This document shows, one piece after another, positions 1 to 4,299 of a stretch of 5,200 nucleotides of DNA; the stretch's first letter is position 1, and each line of letters begins with the position of its first letter. A model generated the notes under the pieces. That model had not been told where the DNA came from and searched no databases. It saw only the letters and a program-made list of their open reading frames with translations. Source of the stretch: Deltaproteobacteria bacterium (GTDB taxonomy: Bacteria > Desulfobacterota > Dissulfuribacteria > Dissulfuribacterales > QOAL01); assembly GCA_026988585.1 (NCBI GenBank), contig JALSKY010000012.1, positions 1-5,200 of the forward strand, given 5' to 3'. The translations under genes were made by a program, and so were the position numbers.

Positions 1-616
1 AGTGAATGCGAACTGGCCGGCGCCTTTCTACCTTTCTGGCGCGGTCCTGCTTGCATGGCTCTGGGCAGGAAGGCCGGCTGGCATGTTCTCTCCCGTTTTG
101 CTCAAGGGGTGCAGGTTCTTGAAAATCGGCATTGTTTTTGGGCTGGCTGCCATTCTTCTGCTCTACTCCATGCCTGCATGGCTGCCCAATACCAGCCTGT
201 ACGGTACGCGCAAGGATCCTACAGTGAGGATAAGGGGGTGGCATGAGTTGGGGGCTGAGGCTGGAAGACGCATTGCCGGCCTGCCGAAACCGGATAGGAC
301 CTTTGTGATAACCTTGAAGAGGCAGACAGCAAGTGAACTGGCCTTCTATCTGCCAGGCCAACCTGTGGTTTACAGATGGCGCCAGCCTGGCAGCAGGGTG
401 AAGAGTCAGTATGAGCTGTGGCCAGGCCCAGGAGGAAAAATGGGATGGGATGCCCTGATAGTAATAGGCAAGGGGAGGCGGCTTCCCAAAATGCTACAAG
501 CCTGTTTTCGTGAGGTCAGGCCAATGGCTCCCATTGAAATATCCATGGGAAATGGCGAATTCCGCCGATACCGATTGTGGCATGGGATTGATCTGAAAGA
601 TTGGCCAACACCATGA
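1..616 (+). CDS. GT39/ArnT-like membrane glycosyltransferase, C-terminal part (5' end outside window)
   Basis: Open from the window edge to a TGA at 614-616; 204 residues are visible (reading frame from base 2) and the true start lies upstream. The fragment opens with NWPAPFY (residues 4-10), a signature seen near the late membrane segments of bacterial GT39 (PMT/ArnT-like) transferases. Two hydrophobic segments follow, at about residues 8-23 and 41-60. After them comes a soluble, presumably periplasmic C-terminal domain with RGWHELG (78-84), SELAFYLPGQ (111-120) and SQYELWPGP (135-143), all typical of this family's tail. Family members move a sugar from a polyprenyl-phosphate carrier to a lipid or protein on the periplasmic side of the inner membrane. 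The donor and acceptor cannot be told here, because the catalytic N-terminal loops are missing. The GTG at base 2 is an internal Val codon, not a start. The next gene overlaps its stop (ATGA), which implies one operon. Confidence 0.82.
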   Translation, partial: VNANWPAPFYLSGAVLLAWLWAGRPAGMFSPVLLKGCRFLKIGIVFGLAAILLLYSMPAWLPNTSLYGTRKDPTVRIRGWHELGAEAGRRIAGLPKPDRTFVITLKRQTASELAFYLPGQPVVYRWRQPGSRVKSQYELWPGPGGKMGWDALIVIGKGRRLPKMLQACFREVRPMAPIEISMGNGEFRRYRLWHGIDLKDWPTP

Positions 617-1245
617 ATTCCACATCCTTCCATCTGTTTCCGGAGTGGTTGCTCAGTCTGGATCTCAGTCTGTTTTATCAGATAAATGGCCATCACTCTT
701 CAGTGATGGATATGGTGATGTTTTTCCTCTCCTATCCTGGCAATATCCTATGGGCAGCCATTGGAGTGGTTGTGATCTGGAGGCTCTGGATGGGCAGCAA
801 CAGGGAGCGGGTTGTTATCTTTTCAGCAGTAGTTGCTGTGTTGCTGGCTGACTTTATTTGTGATGATATTCTCAAACCCTTTTTCCAGCGTCCGAGACCC
901 TTTGACGAGTTGATAGGAATTACTACATGGAAAAGGGGACACTGGGTGGTGACAACGTCTGAATATGTAAGTCATGTAAAAAACACCCTCTCCTTTCCGT
1001 CTGCCCATGCCATCAATAACTGGACCCTGGCGGTCTTTATATTCTGTTTCTATCCAAGGGCAGGCATACCCCTCATGATACTTGCCTCCTTGGTGTCATA
1101 TTCCCGTGTCTATCTCGGGGTACATTACCCATTGGATGTACTGGCTGGAGCCCTTTTCGGAGCTGTCATAGGAATGGGAGCTGCCTGCCTGGTAAAGTGG
1201 TGCCTTAAACAGATGGGAGAGGGGATCAGTCAGGGAAAACCATAA
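613..1245 (+). CDS. PAP2-family membrane phosphatase
   Basis: 210 residues from the ATG at 613, which overlaps the TGA of the upstream gene (ATGA). An in-frame TTG at 601 is possible but less likely. All three phosphatase signatures are present: KX6RP (K88 to R95-P96, KPFFQRPRP), PSAH (129-132) and SRX5HX3D (S164-R165, H171, D175). H171 is the expected nucleophile and H132 the acid/base of this superfamily. Hydrophobic stretches near residues 30-58, 66-86, 137-162 and 177-196 fit a multi-pass inner-membrane protein with a periplasm-facing active site. Relatives dephosphorylate undecaprenyl pyrophosphate, phosphatidylglycerol phosphate or lipid A phosphates. Coupling to a polyprenyl-phosphate sugar transferase suggests carrier recycling or envelope lipid modification, but the substrate is not readable from sequence. 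Its last 20 bp overlap the end of the opposing DUF62 gene. Confidence 0.93.
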   Translation: MNSTSFHLFPEWLLSLDLSLFYQINGHHSSVMDMVMFFLSYPGNILWAAIGVVVIWRLWMGSNRERVVIFSAVVAVLLADFICDDILKPFFQRPRPFDELIGITTWKRGHWVVTTSEYVSHVKNTLSFPSAHAINNWTLAVFIFCFYPRAGIPLMILASLVSYSRVYLGVHYPLDVLAGALFGAVIGMGAACLVKWCLKQMGEGISQGKP

Positions 1246-2074
1246 CTTCTGTATGCCTGGCAATGCCAAGAATCTTCTTTGCGCTCCCTTGGTTGATACA
1301 GATTTCCAGATCGCCAAAACTGTTCACAAGGGCAACAGGGGATAGGGACTCTACCTGGCTGAAGGTCTTTCCCAAGGGGATCTTCCTGCTGTTTACCTCT
1401 ACTGAGAGCTTCTCTGCCCCTGTTTTTTTCTTCAGCTCTTCCATCTGGACCTGGGTTATGTTGGTGGCTCCGTTTCCAAACCGGTCAAAACAGATAATGT
1501 TGCCCCTGATCAAGCCATCTAAGATTTCCGGCTGGGGAAAGGGAATGGTGACAAGGTCTGGGAGTGCAGGGCCAACCTGTTCCAACGGGAATCCAGTTGA
1601 AAGGTGTGCTGCAACCGGTCCGAAGATATCCCTGGCGTGAAATGTGCTGCTCTGACCTGAAGGATTGAAGAGATTGCGTTCTGTTATCTCCCTGGCATCC
1701 TGGATTTGCGGCATCAGTGGTGTGAGAATACCGTTGTCCGGTGTCACAAAGAAGTGATTTTCCGTCCTGGCGACTATGGGCTTTCTGCTGCTGCCAACTC
1801 CAGGATCCACTACTGAGAGAAAAATGGAGCCTGCAGGGAAATGTCTGAAGCTTCTGGAGAGAATATATCCCCCTTGGGTAATATCAAAGGGTGTTATGGA
1901 GTGGGTTATATCGATAATGGTTGTCTTGGGGGCAATGGAGAGGATGACTCCCTTAACTATACCGACATAGGGGTCATCCAACCCGAAATCACTTAGAAAA
2001 CAGATGGGCTTGTCATGGCAGGATAGATCAGCAGAAGGATAATGGCTCAACCGGCACTCTTCCATTGTCCTCAT
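1226..2074 (-). CDS. SAM hydroxide adenosyltransferase (DUF62 family)
   Basis: 282 residues from the ATG at 2074. Family members use water/hydroxide to split S-adenosylmethionine into adenosine and L-methionine in the cytoplasm; the fold is shared with fluorinase and the SalL chlorinase. The N-terminal domain shows LSDFGLDDPYVG (27-38), VVDPGVGSSR (88-97), TPDNGILTPL (111-120) and FHARDIFGPVAAHL (145-158). D90, R97 and H146 match the Asp-Arg-His trio of hydroxide-using DUF62 enzymes. The C-terminal domain has FDRFGNGATNI (196-206) and NSFGDLEICINQGSA (251-265), which bind the nucleoside in relatives. The start is uncertain: ATG at 2074 or 2065, or TTG at 2050 (preceded by GGAAGAG), all lie before the conserved core that begins near residue 22. 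The 5' end lies inside speE (47-nt overlap from ATG 2074), so it is third in the speD-like/speE operon. Its stop region overlaps the convergent PAP2 gene. Confidence 0.93.
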   Translation of the reverse strand: MRTMEECRLSHYPSADLSCHDKPICFLSDFGLDDPYVGIVKGVILSIAPKTTIIDITHSITPFDITQGGYILSRSFRHFPAGSIFLSVVDPGVGSSRKPIVARTENHFFVTPDNGILTPLMPQIQDAREITERNLFNPSGQSSTFHARDIFGPVAAHLSTGFPLEQVGPALPDLVTIPFPQPEILDGLIRGNIICFDRFGNGATNITQVQMEELKKKTGAEKLSVEVNSRKIPLGKTFSQVESLSPVALVNSFGDLEICINQGSAKKILGIARHTEVMVFPD

Positions 2075-2903
2075 ATTCTTCTATGAGTTTTGTCCACCAG
2101 GTAGGCAGGGCAAAGGCTGCCCTATGGGTTTCTGGATTGTAGTATCTGCCGACAAACTCCATGCCCGGCTCCTTGACCGATATCCCATCCCTAGACGCTG
2201 CTACAAATGCGATCTCTCCGCCATAGGTTGGCATCGGGGCCTGATACACCTCTACTTGAGGCAGGACATCCTGGAATCTTGCCATTACAAAGGGCATAAC
2301 CTTTGGCATGGTGTTGGGAAGGCCTGATTGACGGATTATGGTGCCGTTTGAACTGAGACATGCAGCCAGATCCTGGTGAAACGGTGGCTCAAAGAGGACT
2401 ATGGATGGGCCGATGGGATCAGTCGAGTCCAGGATTATCAGGTCGAACTTTTCTCCATGCTTGCGGGCCTTTTGAACATAAGCAGCACCGTCACCTATGA
2501 CCAGTTCCACCCTTGGGTCATCCCAATCGCCGCTGATCTCAGGCAGATATTTGCGGCATGCCCTTAGCACCGCCTCATCCAGCTCTACCTGAACAATCCG
2601 TTTAATCTGTGGCTGTTTCTGAACCTCCCTGAGAATGCCTCCGTCAGCACCACCTATGATCAATACGGATTCCACCTGTTGAGAACGGGCCATGATGGGA
2701 ACATGAACCATCATCTCATGATATATGAATTCGTCGTTAAAGGTGACCTGTACTATTCCATCCAGTATCAGGCCGCGGCCCCACTGTTCATTGTCGAAAA
2801 TGAGCAGTTTCTGATAAGGCGTGCGCTCCTCATAGAGCCGTTCAATCTCATAGCCATGTGTAAAACCCGGTCCGATTCTCTCGGACCACCAGTAACGAGT
2901 CAA
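2028..2903 (-). CDS. speE: Polyamine aminopropyltransferase (spermidine synthase)
   Basis: 291 residues from a TTG at 2903. The enzyme transfers the aminopropyl group of decarboxylated SAM to putrescine or a similar diamine, giving spermidine and methylthioadenosine, in the cytoplasm. Seen in order: DGIVQVTFNDEFIYHEMMVH (48-67), the SAM-binding loop IIGGADGG (82-89), VELDE (106-110), GDGA (137-140), the catalytic-loop DSTDPIGP (159-166), PTYGGEIAF (225-233) and YYNPETHRAAFALP (254-267). This most resembles the E. coli type, which has PTYYGG here; one residue is missing and a Glu follows the Gly pair. TTG is preferred because it overlaps the upstream TGA (TTGA), follows GGAGG by 4 nt, and gives the usual family length. 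The ATG at 2954 would add 17 unconserved residues inside the upstream gene. The donor substrate normally comes from SpeD, but the adjacent SpeD-like protein lacks its cofactor residue. Confidence 0.94.
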   Translation of the reverse strand: MTRYWWSERIGPGFTHGYEIERLYEERTPYQKLLIFDNEQWGRGLILDGIVQVTFNDEFIYHEMMVHVPIMARSQQVESVLIIGGADGGILREVQKQPQIKRIVQVELDEAVLRACRKYLPEISGDWDDPRVELVIGDGAAYVQKARKHGEKFDLIILDSTDPIGPSIVLFEPPFHQDLAACLSSNGTIIRQSGLPNTMPKVMPFVMARFQDVLPQVEVYQAPMPTYGGEIAFVAASRDGISVKEPGMEFVGRYYNPETHRAAFALPTWWTKLIEEYEDNGRVPVEPLSFC

Positions 2904-3358
2904 GTGTCCTCCATCTGTAGCAGTCTGCCCCGGGTCATCTCGATTACATTGCACAGTCCGGGTTTCAGCCGCGACTTCAATCTTTCCAGAACCGCATGGG
3001 CAGAGTTGTTGTCTTTGGCAAATATATCAATAGCTGCAAAGGATTTTTCCGGCCAGGTATGGATGAGAATATGGGCCTGTTCACTGGATGCAGTACCGGA
3101 AACTCCGTAGGGATTGAACTGATATACGTGAACTTCAGGTTGTTTGCTGTTGCCCAGATGATCCATGGTGGTCCCTGCCCTGCTGAGTATCTTACCGATA
3201 TGTCCTGCATCAGCAAGGGATTGAAAGGGGGTGTTCCACATCTCCACCACCAGATGACTGGAATAACCCGATGCATAAGAGCGGTTTATCGCCCTGGAAG
3301 GTGCGACTCTTCTATTCTGATCTGTCTGCCCAGCATATGCCGGAGTTGCTGTTGCCAT
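2900..3358 (-). CDS. speD: SpeD-family (AdoMet decarboxylase-like) protein lacking the pyruvoyl-forming Ser
   Basis: 152 residues from the ATG at 3358, which has AGGAGG 6 nt upstream. Class 1 prokaryotic SpeD proenzymes cut themselves at Glu-Ser, turn the Ser into a pyruvoyl cofactor and decarboxylate SAM for spermidine synthesis. The fold signatures are clear: HLVVEMW (35-41), NPYGVSG (82-88), HTWPE (100-104), AAIDIF (108-113) and the VIEMTRGR tail (138-145). Between GVSG and HTWPE there are 11 residues, as in Thermotoga maritima SpeD as I recall it, so alignment is gap-free. There the Glu62-Ser63 cleavage pair is Gln94-Ala95 (Ala codon at 3074-3076), and catalytic Cys83 is Lys115. His68 is kept as H100 and Glu11 as E39. 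A 31-residue polar N-terminal extension precedes the usual beginning. The protein is thus probably not a normal SAM decarboxylase; a regulatory, SAM-binding or different catalytic role is inference. It is the first gene of the operon, and its TGA overlaps the speE start. The symbol names the family, not the activity. Confidence 0.85.
   Translation of the reverse strand: MATATPAYAGQTDQNRRVAPSRAINRSYASGYSSHLVVEMWNTPFQSLADAGHIGKILSRAGTTMDHLGNSKQPEVHVYQFNPYGVSGTASSEQAHILIHTWPEKSFAAIDIFAKDNNSAHAVLERLKSRLKPGLCNVIEMTRGRLLQMEDT
2908..2912 (-). promoter_or_regulatory. Ribosome binding site that decides the speE start
   Basis: GGAGG on the minus strand, 4 nt upstream of the TTG at 2903 and within the last codons of the SpeD-like gene. 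The spacing is slightly short but the match is good. It supports TTG initiation at the TTGA overlap, with ribosomes finishing the upstream gene likely to restart here. Confidence 0.6.
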
Positions 3359-3364
3359 AAGCAG

Positions 3365-3370
3365 CCTCCT
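3365..3370 (-). promoter_or_regulatory. Ribosome binding site of the SpeD-like gene
   Basis: AGGAGG on the minus strand, 6 nt before the ATG at 3358. It is a consensus Shine-Dalgarno sequence and selects this start over the in-frame ATG at 3442, which lies next to the predicted -10 box and so upstream of the likely transcript start. Confidence 0.8.
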
Positions 3371-3442
3371 AAGTATGCCGGTTACATCAGTCTCCGGCCT
3401 GTAAAATGGGTTTGAAAGCCTTGGGCCCTGAAAGAGGCGCAA

Positions 3443-3472
3443 AATATAAACATTTTATTTTAATAATGTCAA
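3443..3472 (-). promoter_or_regulatory. Sigma70-like promoter of the speD-like/speE/DUF62 operon
   Basis: On the minus strand, a perfect -35 TTGACA (3467-3472), an 18-bp AT-rich spacer and -10 TATATT (3443-3448, five of six consensus bases). Transcription should begin near 3435, leaving a leader of about 75-80 nt before the ATG at 3358. No second promoter as good is seen within the operon, and the overlapping genes argue for one transcript. Confidence 0.7.
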
Positions 3473-3507
3473 TAACACAACAGCAAAAAACGTATTTGTC
3501 TCAGCTA

Positions 3508-3537
3508 TTGTGAACTGATATGAAGATAAGGTAGATT
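3508..3537 (+). promoter_or_regulatory. Weak candidate promoter for bcp
   Basis: TTGTGA (3508-3513), an 18-bp spacer and TAGATT (3532-3537); each box matches four of six consensus bases. The position upstream of bcp is sensible and the -10 box overlaps the palindrome at 3534-3547. The boxes are weak enough that chance is a real alternative, and an alternative sigma factor cannot be excluded. Confidence 0.25.
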
Positions 3538-3547
3538 GTTAACAATC
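3534..3547. promoter_or_regulatory. Perfect 14-bp palindrome, possible operator
   Basis: GATTGTTAACAATC is its own reverse complement. It lies in the divergent intergenic region, 66 bp before the bcp start and about 100 bp behind the predicted start of the opposite operon transcript. The symmetry fits a dimeric repressor or activator. It does not match the PerR or Fur boxes I know, and no regulator gene is in the window, so the binding protein is unknown. Confidence 0.4.
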
Positions 3548-3598
3548 ACTTTAAGCCTTTTCTATCCATGTAAAGCAGTAGTGTTTGAATATATGAAG

Positions 3599-3604
3599 AG
3601 GAGG
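3599..3604 (+). promoter_or_regulatory. Ribosome binding site that decides the bcp start
   Basis: AGGAGG lies 8 nt before the ATG at 3613 but only 2 nt before the in-frame ATG at 3607. The spacing favours 3613, which also gives the N-terminal length usual for Bcp proteins. Confidence 0.7.
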
Positions 3605-3612
3605 AGATGCTC

Positions 3613-4113
3613 ATGGTTGAGATTGGTATGGATGCCCCGTTGTTTACCTTGAAGAATCAGGATGAACAGGATATCTCACTGGCAGAACTCAGAGGGAACT
3701 GGGTAGTGCTCTATTTTTATCCCAGGGACAACACCTCTGGCTGTACCAAGGAGGCATGTGATTTTACAGAAAGACTGCCGGATTTTCAGGAAATGGATGC
3801 AGTGGTTCTCGGTGTAAGTCCTGATTCACCAGCATCACACAGAAGGTTTATTGAGAAGCATGGGCTGAAGGTTACCCTTCTGAGCGATCCTGAAAAGGAG
3901 GTGCTGAAGGCATATGGCGCCTGGGGAGAGAAGAAGAATTATGGCAAGGTCTATGAGGGCGTGATCCGTTCCACCTTCATTATAGATCCTGATGGCAGGG
4001 TCGCAGCAAGATGGAAGAATGTCCGGGTGCGCACCAAAAGAAAGGGAGAAGAGGTAAAACATGCTGATCTGGTCAAGGCAGAGTTGGAGCGGCTGAGAGA
4101 GGAAGAAGGATAG
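3613..4113 (+). CDS. bcp: Thioredoxin-dependent thiol peroxidase, Bcp/PrxQ type
   Basis: 166 residues from the ATG at 3613 (AGGAGG 8 nt upstream) to TAG at 4111. Bcp proteins reduce hydrogen peroxide and organic hydroperoxides in the cytoplasm with electrons from thioredoxin. The thioredoxin-fold core shows APLFTLKNQD (8-17), VVLYFYPRDNTSGCTKEACD (31-50), VVLGVSPDSPASHRRF (64-79), LLSDPE (89-94) and GVIRSTFIIDPDGRV (116-130). C44 is the expected peroxidatic Cys. C49, five residues later, is the resolving Cys of the atypical two-Cys type. R119 is the usual active-site Arg. The Pro normally before Gly-Cys is Ser here (TSGCT), a variant also found in the family. It is divergent from the speD-like operon and appears to be a single-gene unit. 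A nearby palindrome (3534-3547) might regulate it, but no peroxide-sensor box is recognised. Confidence 0.96.
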   Translation: MVEIGMDAPLFTLKNQDEQDISLAELRGNWVVLYFYPRDNTSGCTKEACDFTERLPDFQEMDAVVLGVSPDSPASHRRFIEKHGLKVTLLSDPEKEVLKAYGAWGEKKNYGKVYEGVIRSTFIIDPDGRVAARWKNVRVRTKRKGEEVKHADLVKAELERLREEEG

Positions 4114-4210
4114 TGATCCTGTTTGGTGCCAATATTCCTGATATCCAATATGTGGGATTTGTCACTGATGTCACAGGTCTGGAATAAGATTTTTTCTGGT
4201 AAGGGATTAA

Positions 4211-4253
4211 AAGTGAATTCTCCACCGTCTTGTATGGGGCGGAGAATTCACTT
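4211..4253 (-). terminator. 13-bp perfect inverted repeat, probable flgE terminator
   Basis: The arms AAGTGAATTCTCC (4211-4223) and GGAGAATTCACTT (4241-4253) pair perfectly across a 17-nt loop. It lies 46 bp beyond the flgE stop. In the minus-strand transcript the hairpin ends in CUUUUAAU, a short U-run, so a Rho-independent terminator for flgE is the best reading. On the plus strand it lies about 100 bp after bcp, without a clear U-run; it could still stop bcp transcripts weakly. The stem is AU-rich at its base and the loop is unusually long. Confidence 0.55.
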
Positions 4254-4299
4254 GGTCATTTGCGTTTATCTCAAGTTTGAAATTGGGCTAACACACCAT

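Noticed and set aside
1245..1275. TGGC-AAT-GCCA hairpin as a terminator at the convergent junction
   Set aside because: The stem is only four base pairs, there is no T-run, and it is inside the DUF62 coding sequence.
1226..2074. Fluorinase or chlorinase identity for the DUF62 protein
   Set aside because: The Asp-Arg-His trio typical of hydroxide-using members (D90, R97, H146) is present, and no halogen-metabolism genes are nearby.
2904..2954. speE start at the ATG at 2954
   Set aside because: The added 17 residues are unconserved and lie in the SpeD-like coding region; the TTG at 2903 has GGAGG and a stop overlap.
2679..3110. Plus-strand 143-residue open frame and the overlapping 139-residue frame at 2996-3415
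   Set aside because: They lie antisense to the well-supported speE and SpeD-like genes and show no recognisable family motifs.
3061..3120. Use of Ser91 or Ser92 as an alternative pyruvoyl precursor in the SpeD-like protein
   Set aside because: They sit three to four residues before the normal cleavage position in a gap-free alignment, so the geometry to His100 would be wrong; it stays possible only as a test to run.
2977..3276. Minus-strand 99-residue open frame in another phase of the SpeD-like gene
   Set aside because: The main frame contains all the SpeD signatures; this is a shadow frame and not evidence of a frameshift.
3359..3442. In-frame extension of the SpeD-like gene to an ATG at 3442 (180 residues)
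   Set aside because: The ATG at 3442 lies right beside the predicted -10 box, before the likely transcript start, and the ATG at 3358 has a consensus AGGAGG at ideal spacing.
3607..3612. bcp start at the ATG at 3607
   Set aside because: The Shine-Dalgarno sequence is only 2 nt away from it, but 8 nt from the ATG at 3613, which also fits family length.
4114..4210. Rho-independent terminator directly after bcp
   Set aside because: There is a T-run near 4190-4195, but no convincing hairpin in front of it.
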